This document shows, one piece after another, positions 36,672 through 45,300 of a stretch of 64,000 nucleotides of DNA; the stretch's first letter is position 1, and each line of letters opens with the position of its first letter. A model generated the notes under the pieces. That model saw nothing but the letters and a program-made list of their open reading frames with translations. It was not told the origin of the DNA and searched no databases. This DNA is from Bacteroidetes bacterium HGW-Bacteroidetes-7 (GTDB lineage: Bacteria; Bacteroidota; Bacteroidia; Bacteroidales; UBA932), in contig PHDA01000001.1 in NCBI GenBank assembly GCA_002842465.1, forward strand, positions 1 to 64,000. The letters run 5' to 3'. Made by a program: the position numbers and the translations under genes.

Positions 36672-37313
36672 ATGAAAAAGATTTATCAATTAATAATTTT
36701 TTCAATCTTACTTCCACTTACCTCTTGTGATATTATTGAGGAGGCTATCACCGGGTCAAAACTTGGTGGAGAGCAATCGGCAATAGGGCAGGTTGGGGTT
36801 ACAGTAACTTCATCCAGCGCCCAAATAAATGGGGTTAGCAACTTTCAGGCAACTGTAACATCACTTAGCGGAGGTGTATCAACCTATACAGGGTCTGCAA
36901 CTGTGGCCAACTCATCAATAGTAAGTACTCTGACCAATCTGCCCGGCGTTACCGTTAGTGGCAATACGGTTACTGTAACAGGAGTAAAATTCAAATCTAC
37001 AACCGAGGGGGTTGAGAGTATCTATGGTTTTGACCCGGGAATACTAATTAAGTACAGTTCAAGTGTTGGCGACGAATATGATATACTGGGTTCGTCAACA
37101 AAAAGAGTGGTTACTGCAAAATCTACCTCTGATGATTTCAATTGGGGAGGAATGATGATAAAAGTTCTTAAGGTAGAAGAGAACATCAACCGCGGTGGTG
37201 TTAAGAAGATTACCTATTTTGGAAATCACAAATGGGGCATGGTTGCTGTCAGGTTTGACTTTGACGATGGAAGTTACTCTCAGTTTCCAATTTACAACAG
37301 CGCAAACAACTAG
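36672..37313 (+). CDS. Hypothetical lipoprotein, 213 aa
   Basis: A secreted lipoprotein with signal peptide and lipobox LTSC (about residue 19). The body is Ser/Thr/Val/Gly-rich (residues 45-110), as in beta-strand surface proteins, followed by a conserved-looking C-terminal domain (SSVGDEYDILGS, YFGNHKWGMVAVRFDFDDGSY). No family recognised. It is 11 nt ahead of the radical SAM gene, so the two may be functionally linked. Confidence 0.6.
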   Translation: MKKIYQLIIFSILLPLTSCDIIEEAITGSKLGGEQSAIGQVGVTVTSSSAQINGVSNFQATVTSLSGGVSTYTGSATVANSSIVSTLTNLPGVTVSGNTVTVTGVKFKSTTEGVESIYGFDPGILIKYSSSVGDEYDILGSSTKRVVTAKSTSDDFNWGGMMIKVLKVEENINRGGVKKITYFGNHKWGMVAVRFDFDDGSYSQFPIYNSANN

Positions 37314-37324
37314 TATATTAGCGA

Positions 37325-38593
37325 ATGAAGTACCTTACTATAAATGGTGAGAGAAAAGCAATACCACCCTTCCCTCACCACAAGGAGTATGTCTACCGTT
37401 GTTACCAATTCTTTAGAGCAAAAAATCTATATACATTTCTTACAATTCCGGGTCATTACAGGTTTGTAAGAGAGGTTTGGATGCAGAAAAAACATAAAAT
37501 TGCTATTCCAAGAGATCTTCTTATTGACCCCACAAGTGATTGTAATCTAAAATGTAAAGGTTGTTGGGCAGCTGACTACGAGAAACACTCCAATATCTCA
37601 TACGAAAAGCTTGATACAATCTTCACAGAGGCAGCAAAGCTTGGGGTGATGGATATTCTTATGTCAGGTGGAGAACCTCTTATGCGTAAAGATGACATAG
37701 TTTCACTGGCAGCAAAGCACAGGAACCTCACATTTTCTATGTTTACAAACGGAACACTTGTTGACGAAGCATTTGCAGACAAACTTGTTGAACTAGGCAA
37801 TTTAAACCTCTTCATAAGCATCGAAGGGTTTCGTGATGATACCGATTTTCGCAGAGGTAAAGGCACCTATGATCAAGTAATTAAGGCAATGGATCTTCTA
37901 AAGGCAAGAGATATAGGATTTGGTTTTTCAGTCTGCTATCACTCTAAAAATTATGAAGTTATCTGTAGCGATGAGTTTATTAGCTTCATGAGAGAAAAGG
38001 GGGCCTGGTTTGCATGGTTATTTAACTATCTACCAATAGGAAGCGATGCTGACACCTCACTATGTTGTACTGCAGAACAGAGAGCCTATGTAATGAAGAA
38101 GACAGACGAGTACTATAAAAAGCACAATTTTCTGTTGATTGATTTTGCAAACAGCGGTCACAAGTCGATAGGTTGTGTTGCTGCAGGCAACGACTTTCTG
38201 CACATAAATGCAAACGGCGATGTTGAACCATGCGCCTTTTGCCACTACTCCGACACCAATATCAACGACAAAACCTTTCTTGAGGCACTACACTCCCCTT
38301 TCCTGGAAAGATTCAGAAATAAAAAGCCCTTTTCACAAAACTTTCTCACCCCCTGCCCAATGATGGACCTTCCGGAAGAGATCGTTAAGCTAACCTCAGA
38401 CAGCACAGTCAGGTCAACTCACCTGAACAACCCGGAAAGCGGAGAGGAACTTGCACAGAAAACAAGAGATCTTGCTAAAAACTGGCAACCTGTTGCAGAG
38501 AAGATATACGAAGGACTTCCAAAAGCAGAAAAAAGGCGATTTGGAATCCTTAACTGGCTACTACATGCGGGAGATAAATTTAAGTACCGGTAA
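37325..38593 (+). CDS. Radical SAM/SPASM-domain protein
   Basis: A 422-residue enzyme. The [4Fe-4S] cluster ligands are C73-x3-C77-x2-C80 in CNLKCKGC, followed by the GGEP motif (MSGGEPLM) at about 116-123. The C-terminus is a SPASM-type region with GCVAAGNDFLHINANGDVEPC and CHYSD cysteines for auxiliary clusters. Such proteins modify peptides or act in cofactor biosynthesis. No precursor peptide gene is evident nearby (only a lipoprotein and a small membrane protein), so the substrate is unknown. Confidence 0.88.
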   Translation: MKYLTINGERKAIPPFPHHKEYVYRCYQFFRAKNLYTFLTIPGHYRFVREVWMQKKHKIAIPRDLLIDPTSDCNLKCKGCWAADYEKHSNISYEKLDTIFTEAAKLGVMDILMSGGEPLMRKDDIVSLAAKHRNLTFSMFTNGTLVDEAFADKLVELGNLNLFISIEGFRDDTDFRRGKGTYDQVIKAMDLLKARDIGFGFSVCYHSKNYEVICSDEFISFMREKGAWFAWLFNYLPIGSDADTSLCCTAEQRAYVMKKTDEYYKKHNFLLIDFANSGHKSIGCVAAGNDFLHINANGDVEPCAFCHYSDTNINDKTFLEALHSPFLERFRNKKPFSQNFLTPCPMMDLPEEIVKLTSDSTVRSTHLNNPESGEELAQKTRDLAKNWQPVAEKIYEGLPKAEKRRFGILNWLLHAGDKFKYR

Positions 38594-38649
38594 TAAAGGG
38601 GAATAAAAGATAATAAAGAACTATAAATTAATCTAATACCAGCAAAACA

Positions 38650-39081
38650 ATGATAAACTACCGTTTTAAGTATTTTGGATTAGCCGTTGTATTGGTGGCT
38701 GTGGCATTTACGGTTCTCTACTTTGGTTTTAACTTCCGCTTTGAAATGACAGTATTTGCTGTCCACTCCGCATTCTTTGAAACCAAGATGTTTGCACTGT
38801 TCAAGACCAATTTTGCTGACGAGTTAATTCTTCTTTTATACATAGTCGGTTTAGCTCTTATGATTTTTTCAAAGGAAAAGGAGGAGACAACCGGTATAAT
38901 TCAAAAAAGGCATAACGCTATGCGCTACGCCCTTTTCATTAATTTTTTAGCTCAAATTTTTGTAATCCTCTTTATCTACGGTCAGGGGTTTATTGCCTTT
39001 TTGGTTCTTAATCTTATTAACCTCCCCATGCTCTATCTTGTTTTATTCATGATTATGAAAAGAAGAGTTACAGATAAATAA
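38650..39081 (+). CDS. Small integral membrane protein, 143 aa
   Basis: Four predicted membrane segments (about 10-29, 52-75, 90-112 and 113-135) with little soluble sequence and a Lys/Arg-rich end. I do not recognise the family. It lies 56 nt after the radical SAM gene on the same strand and may belong to that unit. A role in transport is possible but unsupported. Confidence 0.7.
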   Translation: MINYRFKYFGLAVVLVAVAFTVLYFGFNFRFEMTVFAVHSAFFETKMFALFKTNFADELILLLYIVGLALMIFSKEKEETTGIIQKRHNAMRYALFINFLAQIFVILFIYGQGFIAFLVLNLINLPMLYLVLFMIMKRRVTDK

Positions 39082-39115
39082 AAGAGCATAAACCGCTAAA
39101 AGAGAACCAATAAAA

Positions 39116-40093
39116 CTACTTACTTCCAAAGCTTTTCATGAACTGAACCCTCTCAAATTTTTCAGGGTTCTCTATGTTAGAGTAGTTGAGCCTGCCTCTG
39201 AAGTCCGATAAATTTTTAAATCCCTGAGAATCCATAAAGAGGTTAAGATCGGCAATAGCATTAGATATTGCGACGCCACCCTTCTTGTAAAGTGCTGTGC
39301 ACATCTGAGCTGTTGTAGCACCTGCAAGAATCTGCTTAAGCACCACTGTACCATTGTGAATACCGGTGCTTGCCGAAAGATCAATTCCCGGAACCAGCGC
39401 CGAAACTATACCCATCCAACGAAGCTCCTTAAGGTACTCGTCGGGATGAGAGAAGGCATCAGCCGGATAAATTCTCAGTTTATTTATATCAATATCGGGG
39501 CTGTAAAAACGGTTGAACATAACAACTCCCTTTGCGCCGTTAGCTTTTAGGCTACTAACGAACCCCGGAATGTTTGTAAAATTTGAGCCGATTTTTACCG
39601 CTACCGGAATTCCAATGCTTTTTGAAACCTTTGAAACCACATTGAAATACTCCTTTTCAATATCGTCAGACTTTTTGTGTACATTCAAAGGAAGCGAATA
39701 TATATTCAGCTCCAGGCCGTCTGCACCGGCGCTTTCTATCTCCTTGGCAAACTGTGTCCATTCACCTAAAGAAAAGCAGTTTATGCTTGCAATAACCGGA
39801 ACAGAAACGGTTTTCTTTACATCCTCAATCAATTTCAAATATCTGTCAATGGAGTTTTGACGCAAATAGTGGTGGAGATAATCGGCCGACTCCGGATAGT
39901 CATGCGACTGAGAGTTTAGAAACTCCGCTTCGTTTACTATCTGCTCCTCAAAAAGTGATTTAACCACAATTGCACCCACTCCTGCCTTCTCGAATTCTGC
40001 AACCCTGTCCAATTGTGCCGTAAGTCCGGAGCTTGCCGCAAGGATTGGCGATTTTAGCGCCAGTCCAAGGTAGTTAACTGAAAGATTTGACAT
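39116..40093 (-). CDS. Dihydroorotate-dehydrogenase-like flavoprotein
   Basis: A 325-residue TIM-barrel flavoprotein of the dihydroorotate dehydrogenase superfamily (LGLALKSPILAASSGLT, SINCFSLGEW, ADGLELNIY, and a C-terminal GGVAISNAIADL FMN site). The loop that normally carries the catalytic Cys or Ser (N-x-S-C-P) reads LNIYSLP, so the base is not the classic one. Genomes often carry this protein beside a true PyrD. Function in pyrimidine synthesis is therefore uncertain. It is 13 nt downstream of glyS on the same strand and is probably co-transcribed. Confidence 0.8.
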   Translation of the reverse strand: MSNLSVNYLGLALKSPILAASSGLTAQLDRVAEFEKAGVGAIVVKSLFEEQIVNEAEFLNSQSHDYPESADYLHHYLRQNSIDRYLKLIEDVKKTVSVPVIASINCFSLGEWTQFAKEIESAGADGLELNIYSLPLNVHKKSDDIEKEYFNVVSKVSKSIGIPVAVKIGSNFTNIPGFVSSLKANGAKGVVMFNRFYSPDIDINKLRIYPADAFSHPDEYLKELRWMGIVSALVPGIDLSASTGIHNGTVVLKQILAGATTAQMCTALYKKGGVAISNAIADLNLFMDSQGFKNLSDFRGRLNYSNIENPEKFERVQFMKSFGSK

Positions 40094-40106
40094 AGTTTAT
40101 GTGGTG

Positions 40107-41645
40107 TTAAATTTGTTCAAGAACTTTTCTCATGCTCACCTTCTCCTCTACAATTTTACGAAGATTTTCTACAGAAACGCGCTCTTGTTCCATTGAATCC
40201 CTGTAACGGATTGTAACGGTATTGTCGGTTAAGCTTTGGTGATCTATAGTGATGCAGAAAGGGGTACCGATTGCATCCTGGCGGCGGTATCTTTTACCGA
40301 TGCTGTCCTTCTCGTCATACTGGCAGTTAACATCGTATTTAAGATCGTCCATAATCTTTCTTGCAAACTCTGGCAGGCCATCCTTTTTAACAAGCGGCAG
40401 CACCGCAAGTTTAACAGGTGCAAGAAAAGCAGGTAGTCTTAAAACTACTCTGTCCTCACCATTTTCAAGCTTCTCTTCACAATATGACGAGGAGTATATG
40501 GCCAGGAATGTTCTGTCAAGACCAATTGATGTCTCAACTACATAAGGAACATAGTTTTCATTTGTCTCAGGATCGAAGTACTGCATCTTTTTGCCAGAAA
40601 ACTTCTGATGCTGCGAAAGGTCAAAATCGGTCCTTGAGTGAATTCCCTCAAGCTCCTTGAAGCCGAATGGAAACTCAAATTCGATGTCGGCAGCAGCATT
40701 TGCATAGTGAGCCAGTTTTTCATGGTTGTGGAACCTGTACTTGCTCTCGCCCAGCCCTATTGCATAGTGCCATTTAAGGCGCGCCTCTTTCCACTTCTCG
40801 AACCACGAAATCTCTTCTCCCGGGCGAACAAAAAACTGCATCTCCATCTGCTCAAACTCTCTCATTCTGAAGATAAACTGACGGGCTACAATTTCGTTTC
40901 TAAAAGCCTTACCTATCTGGGCAATGCCAAAAGGGATCTTCATTCTGCCTGTCTTCTGAACATTCAGAAAGTTTACAAATATTCCCTGTGCTGTTTCTGG
41001 TCTGAGGTAGATTGTTCCGGCATCCTCACTTACACTGCCCATTTGGGTAGAAAACATAAGGTTGAACTGTCTCACTTCTGTCCAGTTTCTTGAGCCCGAA
41101 ACGGGACATGCTATTTCACAATCGATTATAAGTTGTCTTACAGCTTCAAGATCACCGCTGTTGAGAGTTTCGTTCATCTTATGAGTAACCTCGCGGGCTT
41201 TTTCTGCGTTTCTAAGGACATTGGGATTTGTGGCTCTGAACTGGGCCTCATCAAAAGAGTCTCCAAACTTCTTCTTACCCTTCTCAACATCTTTCTCAAT
41301 CTTATCTTCGAGCTTTGCAATATAATCTTCAAGCAGAACATCTGCTCTGTACCTCTTTTTGGAATCTTTGTTATCAATCAAAGGGTCGTTAAATGCACCA
41401 ACATGGCCCGAAGCCTCCCAGATTTTAGGATGCATAAAGATTGCAGAGTCAATCCCGACAATGTTTTCGTTAAGACGAACCATTGCATCCCACCAGTATT
41501 TTTTGATGTTATTCTTGAGTTCCACCCCCAACTGTCCATAGTCATACACGGCACTAAGACCGTCATAAACTTCGCTCGACTGAAAAATGAAACCATACTC
41601 CTTTGCGTGCGCTATCAGACTCTTGAATAACTCCTCCTGTGTCAT
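40107..41645 (-). CDS. glyS: Glycine-tRNA ligase (single-chain, class II)
   Basis: A 512-residue homodimer-type glycyl-tRNA synthetase that charges tRNA-Gly. Class II motif 1 is within YDYGQLGVELKNNIKKYWW, motif 2 with FRNEIVARQFIFRMREFEQMEMQFF, and motif 3 in TSIGLDRTFLAIY. The C-terminal anticodon-binding domain (about 410-500) is complete. This eukaryotic/archaeal-type enzyme is typical of Bacteroidetes. It reads away from dsbD, with a shared 98-nt divergent region. Confidence 0.96.
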   Translation of the reverse strand: MTQEELFKSLIAHAKEYGFIFQSSEVYDGLSAVYDYGQLGVELKNNIKKYWWDAMVRLNENIVGIDSAIFMHPKIWEASGHVGAFNDPLIDNKDSKKRYRADVLLEDYIAKLEDKIEKDVEKGKKKFGDSFDEAQFRATNPNVLRNAEKAREVTHKMNETLNSGDLEAVRQLIIDCEIACPVSGSRNWTEVRQFNLMFSTQMGSVSEDAGTIYLRPETAQGIFVNFLNVQKTGRMKIPFGIAQIGKAFRNEIVARQFIFRMREFEQMEMQFFVRPGEEISWFEKWKEARLKWHYAIGLGESKYRFHNHEKLAHYANAAADIEFEFPFGFKELEGIHSRTDFDLSQHQKFSGKKMQYFDPETNENYVPYVVETSIGLDRTFLAIYSSSYCEEKLENGEDRVVLRLPAFLAPVKLAVLPLVKKDGLPEFARKIMDDLKYDVNCQYDEKDSIGKRYRRQDAIGTPFCITIDHQSLTDNTVTIRYRDSMEQERVSVENLRKIVEEKVSMRKVLEQI

Positions 41646-41672
41646 AATTACAATTGTTTATAAACTGCGAAA

Positions 41673-41704
41673 TTAGTGCTTTTTATATAAATTTAATACT
41701 TTTG
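41673..41704 (+). promoter_or_regulatory. Promoter for dsbD in the glyS-dsbD divergent region
   Basis: TTAG (41673-41676), 20 nt, TACTTTTG (41697-41704). The -7 box fits TAnnTTTG; the -33 box has one mismatch. A partial minus-strand -7 box (TAATTTCG, reverse of 41668-41675) overlaps it and may serve glyS. Confidence 0.55.
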
Positions 41705-41743
41705 TCTGTCAATAATCTTTAAAGTGATTAAAACAAATATACG

Positions 41744-43738
41744 ATGAAACGATTTATACTAATATTATTTTCTCTGTTCCTGATAACTGCTGCAAATGCA
41801 CAGGTTTCGGCATATTGGAGCTACCAGCAAAGAGATAACGGTGACGGCACAATTGATCTGATATTTAACGCCGACATTGAAAAGCCTTGGTATATGTACA
41901 ATACCGAAGTTATTGAAAACGGGCCTCTGCCTACCACATTTGAGATCAAGAGCACTACGGGCTTTATTGCAGTAGGAGCATTAAAAGACAATATGAAGGC
42001 AAAGACAAAAATGGATGAAGCCTTTGGTATTGAGGTTAAGGTTTATGAAGAGAAGGCCTCTTTTGTACAGACTATCAGAAGGACAGATGCCGCCGCATTT
42101 AAAGTGGAGGGAATTCTTACATTTCAGACCTGTAACGGTTCGGAGTGTCTGATGGACGAAATAGATGTTGTGTTTAATATCCCTGCCGGGGAGGTGGCTG
42201 AATACACAGAGGAGGAGATGATTCCGATATCTGCTGTAGACGGTGAGCAAACATCCGGCGGTAATGCTAAGGGATCAACAGAGGGGCTGCTGGTCTTTCT
42301 TTTGATTGCTTTTGCAGCGGGTCTTGGAGGCGTTTTTACTCCTTGTGTTTTCCCGATGATTCCAATGACAGTTAGCTTTTTCATTGGTGGCTCCGGTGCT
42401 AAAAAGGCCGGTATTATCAAAGGGTTAATTTTCGGACTATCTGTTACACTCATTTACACAATGGTTGGGGTCGTTGTTGCCCTGTTCCAGAGTACAGACG
42501 CAACAGATTTCATGGGAACCCACTGGTTACCAAACTTCCTGTTTGCTGCTCTCTTTATCACTTTTGCAATATCTTTTCTTGGAGCATTTGAAATTACACT
42601 TCCAACTGGCCTAGCAAATAAAGCAGATGCTCAGGCAGATAAAGGCGGTTACGTTGCCTCATTCTTTGTTGCCTTTGCAATGGTTATTGTATCGTTCTCA
42701 TGTACTGGCCCGTTTGTAGGCTCCATTCTGGCAGCAGCTGTAACGGGAGGTCTTGCGCTTAAGCCAATTCTTGGAATGTTTGCGTTCGGTCTTGCATTTT
42801 CGCTGCCGTTTGTGATCTTCTCATTCTTCCCTTCACTTATGAAGAAGATGCCTAAGTCAGGCGGATGGCTCAACGTTGTTAAAGTTGTATTTGCATTCAT
42901 CCTTATTGCTTTTGCACTCAAATATCTATACACTGTTGATGCCTACTTCGGCTGGGGCATTCTTAACCGTGCAATTTTCATCTCAATCTGGATTGTAATA
43001 GCAATTCTTCTTGGAATGTACCTTCTTGGAAAGATTACCACGTCTCACGATTCAAAGGTTGAGTCTGTGGGTGTACCGAGGATTATTTTTGCGATAGCCT
43101 CTTTTGCCTTTGCGGTATATCTTATTCCGGGTCTGTTTGGGGCACCCCTCGCTTCCCTTTCGGGACTCTTGCCTCCACCTGATCAAAGTACCATGGTAAT
43201 CTCCGGCTCGGCAACAGGTTCGGCATCTTCGGCTACATCTATGGAACCAAGCACCGGACTTTGCTCTGAGGCAAAATATGCAACTACTAAAAACAGGGCT
43301 CCACACGGCCTTAACAGCTACTACGACATAAAGGAGGCCATTGAATGTGCAAAAGAGCAAAACAAGCCCCTTTTACTCTCATTCAAAGCTGTTACATGCA
43401 GTGCCTGCAAGGTGATGGAGGCAACAGTTTGGAGTGATCCTGCTATATTGGATATACTGCAAAACAAAGTAGTTCTGGTGAGCCTCTATGTTGACGACCG
43501 CACCGAACTTCCTCTTGAGGAGCAGGTAACCTCTGTAATTGATGGAAAAATTAAGAACACCCTGGGCAGAAAATACCGCGACTACCAACTGAGTCGCTTT
43601 GGTGTTGCCTCACAGCCCTATTATGTTCTTGTTGATCATAATGAGCAGGTGTTGGGTAAACCTATTGCTGAAAGTTCTGTTGCAGAATTTCTGGCATTCC
43701 TTAATGGTGGTATAGAAGCATTTAACCGCCAGCTTTAA
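41744..43738 (+). CDS. dsbD: Thiol:disulfide interchange protein DsbD-like
   Basis: A 664-residue reductant conduit across the inner membrane. It has a signal peptide (residues 1-19), an N-terminal DsbD-alpha-like domain (about 20-170), an eight-segment membrane domain with the two redox cysteines C201 (TPCVFP) and C320 (SCTGPF), and a C-terminal thioredoxin-like domain with C552-x2-C555. It takes electrons from cytoplasmic thioredoxin to periplasmic partners. A Ser/Thr/Ala-rich linker (about 480-505) precedes the last domain. The stop codon is within a hairpin (43721-43755). Confidence 0.93.
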   Translation: MKRFILILFSLFLITAANAQVSAYWSYQQRDNGDGTIDLIFNADIEKPWYMYNTEVIENGPLPTTFEIKSTTGFIAVGALKDNMKAKTKMDEAFGIEVKVYEEKASFVQTIRRTDAAAFKVEGILTFQTCNGSECLMDEIDVVFNIPAGEVAEYTEEEMIPISAVDGEQTSGGNAKGSTEGLLVFLLIAFAAGLGGVFTPCVFPMIPMTVSFFIGGSGAKKAGIIKGLIFGLSVTLIYTMVGVVVALFQSTDATDFMGTHWLPNFLFAALFITFAISFLGAFEITLPTGLANKADAQADKGGYVASFFVAFAMVIVSFSCTGPFVGSILAAAVTGGLALKPILGMFAFGLAFSLPFVIFSFFPSLMKKMPKSGGWLNVVKVVFAFILIAFALKYLYTVDAYFGWGILNRAIFISIWIVIAILLGMYLLGKITTSHDSKVESVGVPRIIFAIASFAFAVYLIPGLFGAPLASLSGLLPPPDQSTMVISGSATGSASSATSMEPSTGLCSEAKYATTKNRAPHGLNSYYDIKEAIECAKEQNKPLLLSFKAVTCSACKVMEATVWSDPAILDILQNKVVLVSLYVDDRTELPLEEQVTSVIDGKIKNTLGRKYRDYQLSRFGVASQPYYVLVDHNEQVLGKPIAESSVAEFLAFLNGGIEAFNRQL

Positions 43739-43755
43739 TCAAGCAGGCGGTTAAA
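43721..43755. terminator. Hairpin spanning the end of dsbD
   Basis: TTTAACCGCC (43721-43730) and GGCGGTTAAA (43746-43755) form a perfect 10-bp stem with a 15-nt loop that contains the dsbD stop codon. The T run after it is weak. It may act as a terminator between the convergent genes. Confidence 0.5.
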
Positions 43756-43787
43756 CTCATCTTTTATAATCAATCGATTTTTTAGAA

Positions 43788-44417
43788 TCAGATTATTTCG
43801 TACATATCTTCCAATGGCTTTCTTACCTTTTTGAAAGCCAGGAAAGAGTCATCCTGTGACCTGTATCCGAGTGCACACATAACAGATGCCGTAAGACCTT
43901 TCTCTTTGAGTCCAAGAATTTTATCAAAACTCTCCTTGTCGAATCCCTCCATCGGGCCAGAGTCAATTCCAAGTTCCGAAGCAGCGGCCATAAGTGTACC
44001 AAGAGCAATATAGGTCTGTTTTGAAGTCCACACCTTCATCTGCTCAGGGCTCATCGAAGCCATATGAGACTTCATCATATTACCGTAATCTGCAGATTCA
44101 GAAACATTAAGATTGTTTATTTTTGCTCGTAGCTCAAGGTAGTTGTCAACCTCTTTGTCTCCAACATTGGTGTAGTTACAAAACAGAAACAGCACAAATG
44201 CATCTGTAAGTTGAGGTTGGCCCCAGGCAGCAGCCTTTAGTTTCTCGCGAATCTCAGGATTCTCAATAATAAGAACCTTGTATGGCTGCAGTCCGTATGA
44301 AGTTGCAGTCAGGTTAACCGCCTCCTTTAATAGTTGGATATTTGTATCGCTTATCTTTTTTGTGTTGTCAAATTTCTTTGTAGCGTAACGCCACTTTAGA
44401 CTATCTATAATTTTCAT
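43788..44417 (-). CDS. NAD(P)H-dependent nitroreductase-family oxidoreductase
   Basis: A 209-residue FMN enzyme (WRYATKKFD at the N-terminus, TSYGLQPYKVLIIENPEIREKL binding segment, SELGIDSGPMEGFD and GYRSQDDS toward the C-terminus) of the NfsB type. Substrates could be quinones or nitro compounds. It is the last gene of the AraC-pirin-nitroreductase run and is 63 nt downstream of the pirin gene, hence likely regulated with it. Confidence 0.9.
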   Translation of the reverse strand: MKIIDSLKWRYATKKFDNTKKISDTNIQLLKEAVNLTATSYGLQPYKVLIIENPEIREKLKAAAWGQPQLTDAFVLFLFCNYTNVGDKEVDNYLELRAKINNLNVSESADYGNMMKSHMASMSPEQMKVWTSKQTYIALGTLMAAASELGIDSGPMEGFDKESFDKILGLKEKGLTASVMCALGYRSQDDSFLAFKKVRKPLEDMYEII

Positions 44418-44480
44418 CTCTATTCATTTATTTAATTGGGTTGCCCCATAGTTAACATTTAAATCTTGTTATTGTTTGAA

Positions 44481-45215
44481 TTACCACTTCATAGGGACAT
44501 CAATAATTAAAAATTTTGAATCCTGTTGTGCAATAATCTCTAGTGATGGTGAATCTGTTATAGCTATTGCATCTCTTCGCGACAACTTATTGTCTAAAAT
44601 AGTTATATCTCCCTCTATAACAAAAAGATATATGCCATTCCCCTCTTGTTTGGTTTTATATTCAATACTCCTCTCTTTTTCAAGTTCAGAAAGATAGAAC
44701 CAGCTCTGCTGATAGATTGATATTCCCTCTTGTGAGTCGTCTTCAAATGGTTTAATAATGTTGAGGAGGCTGTTTTTCATCTTTGAGTTGTCAAGTTTTC
44801 TCTGATCATATCTTGGTTCTACGCTTTTCTTGTCAGGAAATATCCAAATCTGAAGTATCTCTGCCGCTACCTCTTTGTTGTTGTTCATTTCGCTGTGAAA
44901 AACACCACTACCTGCACTCATCACCTGAATTTCTCCCGCAGTAATTACTGAGCTGTTTCCCATACTGTCACTATGAGATAACTCTCCCTTTAGAGGAATT
45001 GTAATAATCTCCATGTTGTCGTGTGGGTGTTTTCCAAACCCCTCAGATGGGGCAACCCAGTCATCATTCAGCACTCTTAACGCTCCAAAGTGTATTCTTT
45101 CTGGGTCGTAATAGTTTGCAAATGAGAATGAGTGGTTAGCTTTTAACCATCCGTGATCGGCTCCGCCTCTGGTATTGGCCCTTATGATTGTATATTTTGT
45201 ATCTGATATTTTCAT
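44481..45215 (-). CDS. Pirin-family protein
   Basis: A 244-residue bicupin. Metal ligands are in FGKHPHDNMEII (the H-x-H pair at about 60-62) and the later histidine and glutamate (SGVFHSEMNN). Bacterial pirins are redox sensors or quercetinases. It has its own promoter (45257-45288) although the AraC-family gene is upstream on the same strand, pointing to control by that regulator. Confidence 0.88.
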   Translation of the reverse strand: MKISDTKYTIIRANTRGGADHGWLKANHSFSFANYYDPERIHFGALRVLNDDWVAPSEGFGKHPHDNMEIITIPLKGELSHSDSMGNSSVITAGEIQVMSAGSGVFHSEMNNNKEVAAEILQIWIFPDKKSVEPRYDQRKLDNSKMKNSLLNIIKPFEDDSQEGISIYQQSWFYLSELEKERSIEYKTKQEGNGIYLFVIEGDITILDNKLSRRDAIAITDSPSLEIIAQQDSKFLIIDVPMKW

Positions 45216-45256
45216 GACTTTGTGCTTTTAATAGTTTTTAAATATTAATTGTTGCA

Positions 45257-45288
45257 CAAAGGTAGGGTGCTAAAGATGGTGAGTCAAT
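45257..45288 (-). promoter_or_regulatory. Promoter for pirin and nitroreductase genes
   Basis: On the minus strand ATTG (45288-45285), 20 nt, TACCTTTG (45264-45257). The -7 box is exact; the -33 box has one mismatch. It is in the 85-nt gap between araC and the pirin start. Confidence 0.65.
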
Positions 45289-45300
45289 GCAATTTTCCCT

